From an uncultured Clostridia bacterium (GTDB taxonomy: Bacteria; Bacillota; Clostridia; Oscillospirales; Acutalibacteraceae), in contig CAMNST010000002.1 of the NCBI GenBank assembly GCA_946555465.1, positions 153,451 through 217,450 of the forward strand: a DNA stretch of 64,000 nucleotides, read 5' to 3'. This document shows positions 35,631-43,262 of the stretch, in pieces. The position numbers and the translations under genes are program-made. Numbering within the stretch: position 1 is the first letter of the stretch; every line of letters begins with the position of its first letter. The notes under the pieces are model-generated. The model ran no database searches, was not told where the DNA came from, and worked only from the letters and a program-made list of their open reading frames with translations.

Positions 35631-36263
35631 TCAACGAATGATAGCTTCTTCATCAATAGAATCAAAATCATTCAAAGATTTATGCTTCGTCAGGGTTTTG
35701 ATAATACACCAACCCATATAACTATTCACAGCATTTTCAGGTATTGGTCTGAAGCCTAAATCAAGATAAACTTTAACTGCCAGCCAAGTATTTGTTTGAG
35801 TTGGTATTTTGACATGGTTATACCCTAATGCTTTCATAACATGGAGCACATATGTAATTAATGGTTTTGATAAGCCTTTTCCCTGATAGGCCCTTTTCAC
35901 AGCTACCCAGTGCAGCCAACCTGCACCTGATTTGTCTTTTCCGTTAATATCGTAAAATGCCGTTGCAGTTGCAACCTTTTCTCCCAACTCATTTACAACA
36001 AACACCATTCGGTTATGCAATTCACTTTCTCTGCCTGAATAATATCTGTTCCATGCATCCAAGCCTTCTTCATAATTAGAAAATTCCTTTGCACTCTGTT
36101 CAATTTCAATCCAAGCATCCCTGTCTCCGTCCTGATAAAACTCAAAATAATAACCGTCATGCAAAGGATATTCGCTTATACTGTCCAGACTGCCCTCAAG
36201 CAGCAGTTCATAATGTTTTATTCTTTTATCGTTATTATCAAATGCAATATTTATTCCATTCAT
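35631..36263 (-). CDS. GNAT-family N-acetyltransferase in the kinase operon
   Basis: The protein (210 residues from the ATG at 36263, after GAGGA) has GNAT blocks: EKVATATAFYDI, GWLHWVAVKRAYQGKGLSKP (acetyl-CoA loop, Q-x-x-G-K-G) and HVKIPTQTNTWLAVKVYLDLGFRPI. It overlaps the end of the protein kinase gene by 26 bases, so the two are translationally coupled. GNAT proteins in toxin operons can acetylate tRNA or proteins; others are housekeeping enzymes. The target here is unknown. Confidence 0.75.
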   Translation of the reverse strand: MNGINIAFDNNDKRIKHYELLLEGSLDSISEYPLHDGYYFEFYQDGDRDAWIEIEQSAKEFSNYEEGLDAWNRYYSGRESELHNRMVFVVNELGEKVATATAFYDINGKDKSGAGWLHWVAVKRAYQGKGLSKPLITYVLHVMKALGYNHVKIPTQTNTWLAVKVYLDLGFRPIPENAVNSYMGWCIIKTLTKHKSLNDFDSIDEEAIIR

Positions 36264-37056
36264 CAATTAATTCCTCAACTGATTGATACCTATTATTTCT
36301 ATCATCACTTGTTGCTTTCACTGCAACATTGTATAAATCTTTGCTCAATGACCAATTTTCAAAATCTCTTTTATAATTGCCGAAAAGTGCAAATGCCATT
36401 GCTCCCAGCGTATAAACATTTGTGATTTCATCAATCACAGCACCCTTTTCAAATTCTTCAGGCGACATAAAAATTGAACTGCCCCACATTTTTCCCATAT
36501 CATTGACAGCAGGCAATTTTCTGAAAAAGTCAATATCACAAATAATTGTTCTTTCATTATCAAAATCATACATAATGCTGCCATCATAAAAATCAATTGC
36601 AACAAAATTCTGTTTAGCTATATATTTCATAAAATCCAAAATATAAGCAAATACTTTTAACTTAGTATCATTCGATAACGACATAAATTTGCAGTGCGAT
36701 TCAGGGTACATTCTGCCCATACACGCACCGTCCGCCCACTTAAAAATCATTGCAAAGCCGTTGTTTATTTCTTTTGCGTCTATATATTCAATGAGATTTT
36801 TATGCTTCAGATTCTCATAAATCGGAACGGTTGCTTTCAGTCGGCTGACTGCATCGCAAGGCTCACCATCGTATTCGGCAGTCTTTGCACCTGCAAATTT
36901 TATAAAATACTTTTGTTCGTTCTTTTCAGTTCCAAAGCATATATTACCGCTGTCCTGGTCATCAAACACTTTAAATACTTTTCCGTATTCACTAAGGAAA
37001 CTAAAATCAAATTCTTCTTTTATTTTAAATTCTATTGCGTCAATTTTCTGTATCAT
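36238..37056 (-). CDS. Serine/threonine protein kinase-like protein
   Basis: The protein (272 residues from the ATG at 37056, after AGAGG) has kinase-fold blocks: QKYFIKFAGAK (ATP-binding Lys), AIDFYDGSIMYDF where Hanks kinases have HRD...N, ICDIDFF (DFG counterpart), and a C-lobe with MWGSSIFMSPEEF and NVYTLGAMAFALFG, typical of Ser/Thr kinases. The HRD histidine and arginine are missing, so activity could be atypical. No membrane helix or sensor domain is present. It starts nine bases after the HipA-like gene stop. Confidence 0.7.
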   Translation of the reverse strand: MIQKIDAIEFKIKEEFDFSFLSEYGKVFKVFDDQDSGNICFGTEKNEQKYFIKFAGAKTAEYDGEPCDAVSRLKATVPIYENLKHKNLIEYIDAKEINNGFAMIFKWADGACMGRMYPESHCKFMSLSNDTKLKVFAYILDFMKYIAKQNFVAIDFYDGSIMYDFDNERTIICDIDFFRKLPAVNDMGKMWGSSIFMSPEEFEKGAVIDEITNVYTLGAMAFALFGNYKRDFENWSLSKDLYNVAVKATSDDRNNRYQSVEELIDEWNKYCI

Positions 37057-37064
37057 AATACCTC

Positions 37065-37877
37065 TTAAATCAATTTCTGCCGTTGAGTAATACACTGAAC
37101 CACTCTGTCTTTTATAATCGATCTGTCACGCTGAGGATAAAATTCAAGATATGGATTTGCGATTTCAGCTATTTCCTCTTTCGTTAACTTAGGAAGCTTC
37201 AGCACTGCTCCATAAAGTGAGCGGACTGTTTTAAGCTCCCTGTTAAAGGTCATAAAAAACGGACTTGCAACCATGGATTTCATAATACCCTTCGACTCAA
37301 TATCCATTCTGTAAATTTGTGTGTTTGACAAAAGACCTGCCCCATTATCAAAAATAGGGCAATAATCAAATTTTCCGTTTTTTTCAATAACTGCAATATT
37401 ATTCAAATGCCTGTCATCATTCATTATCAGTGAATCTATTTCAAAAAGCAGGGTCAAATACCTGTCAAAATCAGCAAGACCTGTAATCTCTTTTGTGGCA
37501 TCAACTAAATACTGAATACGCCTTTTATCACTTGTAAACCTGCTGAGTTTTTCCGTTAAAGATACCCCAATATTATTGGAAAGCAGCTTGTTCAAAGTAA
37601 TGATTGCTTCACCTTGCTTTAGAAAATTTTGACTTGTACAGGCAACTCTTTCAGCATTATGAACATTTACTTTTTCTATACTGTATCTTACAAATTTAAA
37701 AGGTGTATCGCTTTCAATATTGCTTTTTTCCAAAATTTCTGATGTAACAGTCTCTGCAAGAGCTTCATAGCCGAACTGATCAAGCTTGTACCACACATTA
37801 TCATCGCACCATTTTTCCTGATTACCCTTTGATGAGGTCAAAGCTATTTTTTCATTTGTAACTAATTTAACACCCAT
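37065..37877 (-). CDS. HipA-like kinase, first copy (toxin-like partner of the AbrB-domain gene)
   Basis: The protein (270 residues from the ATG at 37877, after GGAGG) has MNDDRHLNNIAV (catalytic Asp/Asn) and PIFDNGAGLL (metal-binding), the HipA-like core. It is shorter than E. coli HipA (440) because it lacks the N-terminal subdomain 1. Its ATG overlaps the stop of the AbrB-domain gene (TAATG), the usual layout of toxin-antitoxin pairs. I infer a HipBA-like pair with an AbrB-type instead of an HTH-type antitoxin. Confidence 0.7.
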   Translation of the reverse strand: MGVKLVTNEKIALTSSKGNQEKWCDDNVWYKLDQFGYEALAETVTSEILEKSNIESDTPFKFVRYSIEKVNVHNAERVACTSQNFLKQGEAIITLNKLLSNNIGVSLTEKLSRFTSDKRRIQYLVDATKEITGLADFDRYLTLLFEIDSLIMNDDRHLNNIAVIEKNGKFDYCPIFDNGAGLLSNTQIYRMDIESKGIMKSMVASPFFMTFNRELKTVRSLYGAVLKLPKLTKEEIAEIANPYLEFYPQRDRSIIKDRVVQCITQRQKLI

Positions 37878-38413
37878 TAAAGTTCCTCCACAGCAAGCCA
37901 TTGGCTGTCCTCTGCCATTCTGCCTTGGGTCTTTTTGATAATTTCCAAAGGATTGTATTCGTCAACACCGATTGAACACAAATAATTTTTAAGACCCATT
38001 CGGCTTTTTGGTATACACCTTTCTTCTAAAAAAGAATTGTAATCCTCCCAATCTACATTTGATTTTATTCCAAAAGCTGTATACACCGGATTTTCTGTAA
38101 AGTTTTTTAACTTTACGGTTTTGCTGTCATAATCAGCAATGATTGTTGTGCATAAATTGTCATGATTATAGTAATTCAGTTTTAACAGCTTATGCCCTTT
38201 TTGCTTTGCTGATACGATAAAATTATCAAACGAGGTTTTAGGCTCAATGATAATTTTTTCACCATCAAAAGACAGCTCAATATCCCTATTGTCCTCATTC
38301 AATTTAAGTGAATTTATCCATACAGACGGCAAAGATACTTTATATGTTTTAGCCCCATTCGATGCAGTACCTCCTGCATTGCTGATTATCAGCTTGCCGT
38401 TTCTTATTTCCAT
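37877..38413 (-). CDS. AbrB/MazE-type DNA-binding protein, antitoxin-like
   Basis: The 178-residue protein has a swapped-hairpin AbrB-like domain at its N-terminus (KTYKVSLPSVWINSLKL ... IELSFDGEKIIIEP), followed by a second domain that ends in ERCIPKSRMGLKNYLCSIG and IIKKTQGRMAEDSQWLAV. The second domain may contact the kinase encoded next. The promoter just upstream holds an inverted repeat between -35 and -10, which fits autoregulation. It is the first gene of a five-gene operon (antitoxin, HipA-like, kinase, GNAT, HipA-like). Confidence 0.7.
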   Translation of the reverse strand: MEIRNGKLIISNAGGTASNGAKTYKVSLPSVWINSLKLNEDNRDIELSFDGEKIIIEPKTSFDNFIVSAKQKGHKLLKLNYYNHDNLCTTIIADYDSKTVKLKNFTENPVYTAFGIKSNVDWEDYNSFLEERCIPKSRMGLKNYLCSIGVDEYNPLEIIKKTQGRMAEDSQWLAVEEL

Positions 38414-38428
38414 AATATCACCGACATT

Positions 38429-38457
38429 ATTATATCATATTCGTACCGAATAATCAA
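38429..38457 (-). promoter_or_regulatory. Promoter and operator of the HipA-like operon
   Basis: Reading leftwards, TTGATT (38457-38452) and TATAAT (38434-38429) are 17 bases apart. The spacer is filled by the inverted repeat TATTCG-TAC-CGAATA (38438-38452). The leader TATAATAATGTCGGTGATA is nearly the same as that of the Fic gene at 39.48 kb. Confidence 0.75.
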
Positions 38458-38503
38458 TAATAATTAGTTTTCTCTATTCGGAATAAATTTCGAAAAATCG
38501 CAA

Positions 38504-38527
38504 AAAAATTCCGATATCGGAATTTTT
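38504..38527. promoter_or_regulatory. Perfect 24-bp palindrome, probable operator
   Basis: Half site AAAAATTCCGAT is followed at once by its complement. It lies 91 bases upstream of the AbrB-domain gene and 42 bases beyond the end of the Fic gene. Its TTCCGA core resembles the TTCGG arms at the promoter, so it may be an auxiliary binding site for the AbrB-type protein. Confidence 0.6.
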
Positions 38528-38568
38528 CTTGACTTTTCTTAGAAACATTCCAAATATTATATACATTA

Positions 38569-39465
38569 TCAACCATCATACGGTATTCTGAAATAATCCA
38601 GATATTTCTTAAATCTATCCTGTGCTGTTAAACAGGTATCTATCAAAAAGCCTTTTTCACTTGACCATTCTTTCAGCCCTCTGTAATAAAACAACTTCAA
38701 ATCATCATCAATGATAAACGGCACAATGTTGTATTTCAAACATTCTTTAAAAAGCAATAATCTGCCGACTCTGCCGTTGCCGTCCTGAAAAGGATGTATT
38801 CTTTCAAAAGCAACATGAAAAGAAATAATATCTTCAATAGTCTTATCGTTCTTGCTGTTGTAATCTTCAAGCAAAGCTTTTATTTCATTATGCACATTTT
38901 CAGGAGCCGTTGTTTCTCTGTCTGCAACCTCATTCGGCAGTTTCTTATAATCACCAACAGCAAACCAATCCTTACGGCTGTCGGCAGTTCCTGATTTAAG
39001 AATAAAATGCAGTTCTTTAATCAACTTTTCACTAATCTGAGAATTTGCACAATCAATGATTTTATCAATACACCTGAAATGATTTGCGGTTTCAATCACA
39101 TCATCCACATTAACTGCCTGCTCTGTAATTCCGATTGTATTGGTTTCATAAATAAACCTTGTCTGATCATGTGTAAGCCTGCTGCCCTCAATATGATTTG
39201 AATTATAAGTAAGCTCAATCTGAATTTTATGATAAATTCCGCCTGTCAGATGATTTTCTTTTTGCTCTTTTAGGATATCAAGAAGATTTAAACTCTTCTT
39301 TTTATTTAACCTTTCAGGCTTAAGCGCATCCTCAGGAATATTCCAAATCTTGCCGATAAGAACAGCACCGTCAACTCTTCCTTCGTTGCAGTAATTACGC
39401 ACACTTCGCTCTGAAATCCCCCATTTTTCAACTATTTGAGCACTTGTTAAATACTTTATATCCAT
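38569..39465 (-). CDS. Fic-domain protein (AMPylator/filamentation family) with N-terminal HTH
   Basis: The 298-residue protein has a MerR-like HTH at the N-terminus (TSAQIVEKWGISERSVRNYC) and a Fic core with the complete motif HPFQDGNGRVGR (H224 to R235), which transfers AMP or other groups to hydroxyl side chains. An inhibitory helix motif SNHIEG (S89, E93, G94) sits before the core, making it a class II, self-inhibited Fic. The start follows a weak TTGGTGA. It is a separate unit upstream of the HipA-like operon with an almost identical leader. Confidence 0.85.
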   Translation of the reverse strand: MDIKYLTSAQIVEKWGISERSVRNYCNEGRVDGAVLIGKIWNIPEDALKPERLNKKKSLNLLDILKEQKENHLTGGIYHKIQIELTYNSNHIEGSRLTHDQTRFIYETNTIGITEQAVNVDDVIETANHFRCIDKIIDCANSQISEKLIKELHFILKSGTADSRKDWFAVGDYKKLPNEVADRETTAPENVHNEIKALLEDYNSKNDKTIEDIISFHVAFERIHPFQDGNGRVGRLLLFKECLKYNIVPFIIDDDLKLFYYRGLKEWSSEKGFLIDTCLTAQDRFKKYLDYFRIPYDG

Positions 39466-39480
39466 ATTATCACCAAGATT

Positions 39481-39509
39481 ATTATATCATTTTATCGGCA
39501 AAATATCAA
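39481..39509 (-). promoter_or_regulatory. Promoter of the Fic gene
   Basis: Reading leftwards, TTGATA (39509-39504) and TATAAT (39486-39481) are 17 bases apart. The leader TATAATAATCTTGGTGATAA matches that of the HipA-like operon, suggesting shared origin or control. Confidence 0.75.
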
Positions 39510-39526
39510 CAAACTAAAAGCGTTAT

Positions 39527-39952
39527 TCAATATTTTATTGCCGATAACTGTATATACCCTCTTTCATTTTTACAAATTCCTGCATTCTCCAAAATTGCAG
39601 CAACAATAAAAATCGGATCAAATGAAGATTCTCCATCACATTTTCCATAACATTCTGTTGCAACATAATAGCACAAAGTACCTTTCGTACAGTTACCCTG
39701 TCCCACCTTGCTGTTACGACAGCCACCTTTTTCAACTCTGCCACCGTTTTGTCTTATAAAATCTACAATACCATCAAACCAATTCAAGTATAAAAAATTG
39801 TTTTGCCTAAGCCCTGTATAACTATAAAAATACTTATTATCATCAGACAAACAAATTTCGTGCTGCTTTCCTCTTAAAGTAGTTACAATAATCCTTTTAC
39901 CATTTGACAGATAGTATTCTTTTAAATATTCACTTACATTCTTTATCATCAT
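39527..39952 (-). CDS. Conserved hypothetical protein, cysteine-rich
   Basis: A 141-residue soluble protein I cannot place. It has six cysteines, four of them in the middle (GGCRNSKVGQGNCTKGTLCYY, ECYGKCDGE), which could bind a metal or form a small beta domain, and a C-terminal segment DPIFIVAAILENAGICKNERGY that looks like a helix-turn-helix end. It overlaps the membrane protein gene by four bases, so it belongs to a three-gene unit (41003 to 39527). I recall similar products in Firmicute mobile elements. Confidence 0.55.
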   Translation of the reverse strand: MMIKNVSEYLKEYYLSNGKRIIVTTLRGKQHEICLSDDNKYFYSYTGLRQNNFLYLNWFDGIVDFIRQNGGRVEKGGCRNSKVGQGNCTKGTLCYYVATECYGKCDGESSFDPIFIVAAILENAGICKNERGYIQLSAIKY

Positions 39953-40512
39953 TTATTCCTTTCTTTGCAAATAGTATTTAATAAATTATATACTGTAAAA
40001 CCATTTGGCACATAAATTGAATCTATTCTGTTACCTGAATAAACATCTATTTTATTCGTATCTGGTGTAAATGAAATTACACGGCAAAGTGGTATACACA
40101 AAGAATATTTCTCATTTATAAAAATGATTCTTTCATTTGTAACAACCAAAGTTCCTTTATGCATATTCTCTTTGTAAGTTGTAACAGGATATGTAGTAGA
40201 AATACCACTCCTGTAACCGCTCTGTTTACCTTTGGTGTATGTACCATTATAAAATTTATGATACGCAGTAGAACTTGTCGTAGTTGAATAGGCTGCATTA
40301 TCTAAATAATGGCACCTTTCATTTGATAAATAATTAAGATTATCAACTTTAATAATCGGAAGATTACCATTATTTATCTCACAAATTGCAGAATGCTGCA
40401 TTCTGGTTTCGACAACCTTTGCATCTTCTAAAACTTTTTGCTCTTTTTTCTCATTTTTTATTATTTTTATCATTATGCAAACAGCGATAATTACAGCTAA
40501 AAATACAGTCAT
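39949..40512 (-). CDS. Membrane-anchored protein with PH/GRAM-like domain
   Basis: The 187-residue protein has one N-terminal membrane helix (about 2-18) and a C-terminal beta-rich segment KGTLVVTNERIIFINEKYSLCIPLCRVISF, the pattern of bacterial PH-like domains. The middle is rich in Ser, Thr and Tyr. Its ends overlap both neighbours by four bases. Function unknown; PH-like domains at the membrane often sense or scaffold. Confidence 0.55.
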   Translation of the reverse strand: MTVFLAVIIAVCIMIKIIKNEKKEQKVLEDAKVVETRMQHSAICEINNGNLPIIKVDNLNYLSNERCHYLDNAAYSTTTSSTAYHKFYNGTYTKGKQSGYRSGISTTYPVTTYKENMHKGTLVVTNERIIFINEKYSLCIPLCRVISFTPDTNKIDVYSGNRIDSIYVPNGFTVYNLLNTICKERNK

Positions 40513-41003
40513 TTTATCATACCTTTATACTTAGTAAATACTGATATAAGTTTTGATGTAGCCATACCTTTCGTTTTTAAATATTCAATATGCAATTCTG
40601 TTGCCTTCAATGCTTTTTTCAAGCCTTGCAAATCAAACTCTTGATAAATCATATCAAGACACAAATCAAGAGAATCAGCACTCAAAAGTCGGTTATACTC
40701 TTCGCCCTTAAGCATTTGCGTAATCGAGTAAATATTCATCTTTGCAGTATTAAAATTCATACCCGTTTGATTTGAAACCTCATCTGCCAAATCATTCGTA
40801 TCAAGATATTGATTATTATATACTGCTTTCGCTTTTTCATAACAAAGGCGAGTCATCTCAGGCGTTACTTTAACATTCCTTTTGGTTTGACTACCTGACG
40901 ATTCAATGCTATTGGATGAAATCGTATTTTTTAATTCTTCTACCTCTTCTTCAAGTTTTTGAATTCTTGACATCATTTCTAAAATTATAGTTTCGTATTG
41001 CAT
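40509..41003 (-). CDS. Coiled-coil hypothetical protein, first gene of a three-gene unit
   Basis: The protein (164 residues from the ATG at 41003, after GAGGG) starts with a short coiled coil (MMSRIQKLEEEVEELKN), a disordered linker, then a helical domain (TRLCYEKAKAVYNNQYLD, NTAKMNIYSITQMLKG, YNRLLSADSLDLCLDMIYQEF). The second part resembles helical domains sometimes fused to HNH or 5mC-specific nucleases, from memory, but no nuclease motif is present. Its promoter has consensus boxes and an adjacent palindrome. Confidence 0.5.
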   Translation of the reverse strand: MQYETIILEMMSRIQKLEEEVEELKNTISSNSIESSGSQTKRNVKVTPEMTRLCYEKAKAVYNNQYLDTNDLADEVSNQTGMNFNTAKMNIYSITQMLKGEEYNRLLSADSLDLCLDMIYQEFDLQGLKKALKATELHIEYLKTKGMATSKLISVFTKYKGMIK

Positions 41004-41038
41004 ATAAACCCTCATTTCTTTATATTTATTTCACATTT

Positions 41039-41067
41039 ATATTAGCATATCTAAAATTTATTGTCAA
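41039..41067 (-). promoter_or_regulatory. Promoter of the three-gene unknown unit
   Basis: Reading leftwards, TTGACA (41067-41062) and TAATAT (41044-41039) are 17 bases apart. An 18-bp perfect palindrome (half site ATTTATTTT, 41078-41095) lies just upstream of the -35 box and could be an operator, though it is pure A/T. Confidence 0.7.
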
Positions 41068-41115
41068 CATAAACTTTATTTATTTTAAAATAAATTCTGA
41101 ATAAATCTATATAAA

Positions 41116-41150
41116 TGAAAAAGAGTGCCCTATTAAGACACTCTTTTTCA
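41116..41150. terminator. Terminator of the recombinase/mob operon
   Basis: TGAAAAAGAGTG pairs with CACTCTTTTTCA. It lies at the end of the leftward recombinase gene, with T-run on the - strand. Confidence 0.8.
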
Positions 41151-42830
41151 TTATGCAATTTCTTCAAGATACTTTTGCTTTGTTTCTTCAATATATTCAA
41201 TTACCTGCTCATAGGAATCCTTGAATTTGAAATTGATTGTTATATTGCCGTCTTCGTGGACAAGGATTGTATCAACAAGCTCTGTCAAGATTGGTCTTGT
41301 GAGCTTTTCAATTTTGCCGTACTGCTTAAAATGCGTAATAAAATCGTTCTCCTGCGTAACACCGGTTGAATCATTTTCAAGTGAGGTTTGCAATTCTGAA
41401 ATCTTATCGTCAAGTGCTTTGATTCGCTCGCCTATTCCTTCTTTGAGCGTCATATACTCCTCTTTGGTGATTGTGCCGCTTTTCCAATCAGGGTACAAAT
41501 CCACCATCATATTTTTATATTTATCACGCTCGGCGATATTTTTATCAAGTGATTTTTGAAGCAGATTTAACTGCATAGTATTCTTGCTCTTCAAATTAAT
41601 TTTTTCTATCAACTCATCAAGTTCAAGGGCTGTATCAATCATCGTCTGAATGGTTACAAGCACCGCCTGCTCCAGCTTATCAATTCTGATGGAATGCGGA
41701 GTACAAGCACCGCTGTCCATTTTTCTTGATGTCACACAACGATAATACTTATATGTGCCGTAAGAATGATTGTTGGTCTTTTTGCTCATTGCTCTATGAC
41801 AATCTGCACATTTTACAAAGCCTGCAAACAAATCAACTTCTGTCTTTTCCGGTGCAGTCCTAGTATTGCGATTAAAAAGCGACTGTGCCTTGTCAAAGGT
41901 TTCTTTGTCAATAATCGGCTCGTGCGTATTCTCAACAATAATCCATTCATCCTTTGGAATAGAACGGCACTGCTTGATCTTGTAACTGATTGTTGTGTTC
42001 TTGCCCTGAACCATATTGCCGATATACATTTGATTAGACAGCATACGGCGAACGGTTGAATCACACCACAAGCCGTCATTATTTTGACTGCTTGTGTGCT
42101 TATAGTTCCATCCTTTCATTTTCTTATAGGTTGAGGGATTCGGAATACCGAGCCTGTTAAGTTCTTTGGTAATGCCAATAATACTCTTTCCCTCAATAAA
42201 CCACCTGTAAATCTGCCGCACAATCGGTGCAGCTTCTTCATCAATAATCAGTTTGTGATGATCTTCAGGATTTTTCAAATAGCCGTAAGTCGGAAATGAG
42301 CCGATAAACTTACCCTGCTTTCTGCTGACATTCAGCGTACCGCGAACATTAACCGAAGTTGTTGCGGCAACACTCTCATTGATAACATTCTGCACACCAA
42401 CAGTAATACACTTTGTGGCAGCATTCATACTGTTTGAAATGGAATCCACACCGTTGTTAAGCGAAATAAAACGCACCTGCAGACGAGTAAAAACATCATC
42501 AAGATAGTGACCTGCATCCGTATAATTTCTGCCGAAACGGGATAAATCCTTGACGATTACACAGTTGACTTTGCCGTCATAAATATCCGCCATCATTCGC
42601 TGAAAGCCGGGACGGTCAAAATTTGTTCCGCTCCAGCCATCGTCAATATAAAAATCATAAAAATCAATGTCAGGATGCTGCCTAAGATATTCCTTCAAAA
42701 TCTCACGCTGCGAGGTTACGGAATAGCTTTCCTGCTTATCCCCATCCTCCTTTGACAAACGAATATAAAGAGCAGCCTGCCAGATATTTTTTCTGTGAGG
42801 CTGCTCCAAAATTTCTTTATACTTATCCAT
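41151..42830 (-). CDS. Large serine recombinase (TnpX/TndX type)
   Basis: The protein (559 residues from the ATG at 42830, after GGAGG) has a resolvase domain with the nucleophile in YIRLS (S26) and the blocks YIDDGWSGTNFDRPGF and VKDLSRFGRNYTDAG, a recombinase domain (PTYGYLKNPEDHH, WFIEGKSIIGITKELN), a zinc ribbon (FVKCADCHRAMSKK ... YYRC) and a C-terminal coiled coil. Such enzymes cut and rejoin at a 2-bp core without host factors, integrating and excising Tn4451/Tn5397-like elements. It is followed in the same direction by no other gene and preceded by the mob genes. It is the best candidate for excising the element from spoVAD, although it lies in the middle of it. Confidence 0.93.
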   Translation of the reverse strand: MDKYKEILEQPHRKNIWQAALYIRLSKEDGDKQESYSVTSQREILKEYLRQHPDIDFYDFYIDDGWSGTNFDRPGFQRMMADIYDGKVNCVIVKDLSRFGRNYTDAGHYLDDVFTRLQVRFISLNNGVDSISNSMNAATKCITVGVQNVINESVAATTSVNVRGTLNVSRKQGKFIGSFPTYGYLKNPEDHHKLIIDEEAAPIVRQIYRWFIEGKSIIGITKELNRLGIPNPSTYKKMKGWNYKHTSSQNNDGLWCDSTVRRMLSNQMYIGNMVQGKNTTISYKIKQCRSIPKDEWIIVENTHEPIIDKETFDKAQSLFNRNTRTAPEKTEVDLFAGFVKCADCHRAMSKKTNNHSYGTYKYYRCVTSRKMDSGACTPHSIRIDKLEQAVLVTIQTMIDTALELDELIEKINLKSKNTMQLNLLQKSLDKNIAERDKYKNMMVDLYPDWKSGTITKEEYMTLKEGIGERIKALDDKISELQTSLENDSTGVTQENDFITHFKQYGKIEKLTRPILTELVDTILVHEDGNITINFKFKDSYEQVIEYIEETKQKYLEEIA

Positions 42831-42932
42831 AGCGTACCTCCATAAATTCAATTGAATCCATGGCGATATGCAATTTTTCTACACAAGCAGATTATAACAC
42901 ACCGCCATATTATTTTCAATGAACAAATTTTG

Positions 42933-43262
42933 TCAATCTGACGAAGTCACAATATTCATTATGGAATCGGATAAATTTTTGTCGCCTAAACAGTTAATCT
43001 TCACTCCAACATCACCTACACGAAAAATATATGGATTTTTTATATCCTGAAAATATTTCCTTGCACGGTTGATTATCGGCTCATCAATATCAATGTTCAG
43101 GTTCGTAACATCGGGCAAATCATTGATTTTGCAAGTAGTAAAATCAGCCTTGCGGCACTCATCAAGCTGTGATTTTGTAAACATTCTGCCAACACGCCTT
43201 TCCTGAATTATTGTTGGCACATAATGTAATTTTATGCTGTTAAAATTTACTACCTTTCCCAT
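42933..43262 (-). CDS. DUF6870-like small protein of the mobilization unit
   Basis: The 109-residue protein contains the pattern TNLNIDIDEPIINRARKYF followed by IKNPYIFRVGDVGVKI, which matches DUF6870-type proteins (from memory) that sit between relaxase and recombinase genes in Firmicute mobilizable elements. Its start overlaps the end of mobA by 13 bases. Function unknown; the position suggests a role in transfer or its control. Confidence 0.65.
   Translation of the reverse strand: MGKVVNFNSIKLHYVPTIIQERRVGRMFTKSQLDECRKADFTTCKINDLPDVTNLNIDIDEPIINRARKYFQDIKNPYIFRVGDVGVKINCLGDKNLSDSIMNIVTSSD

Noticed and set aside
41078..41095. 18-bp palindrome as a possible end of a nested element
   Set aside because: It is pure A/T, sits at a promoter, and has no matching copy near 45 kb, so it is listed only as a possible operator.
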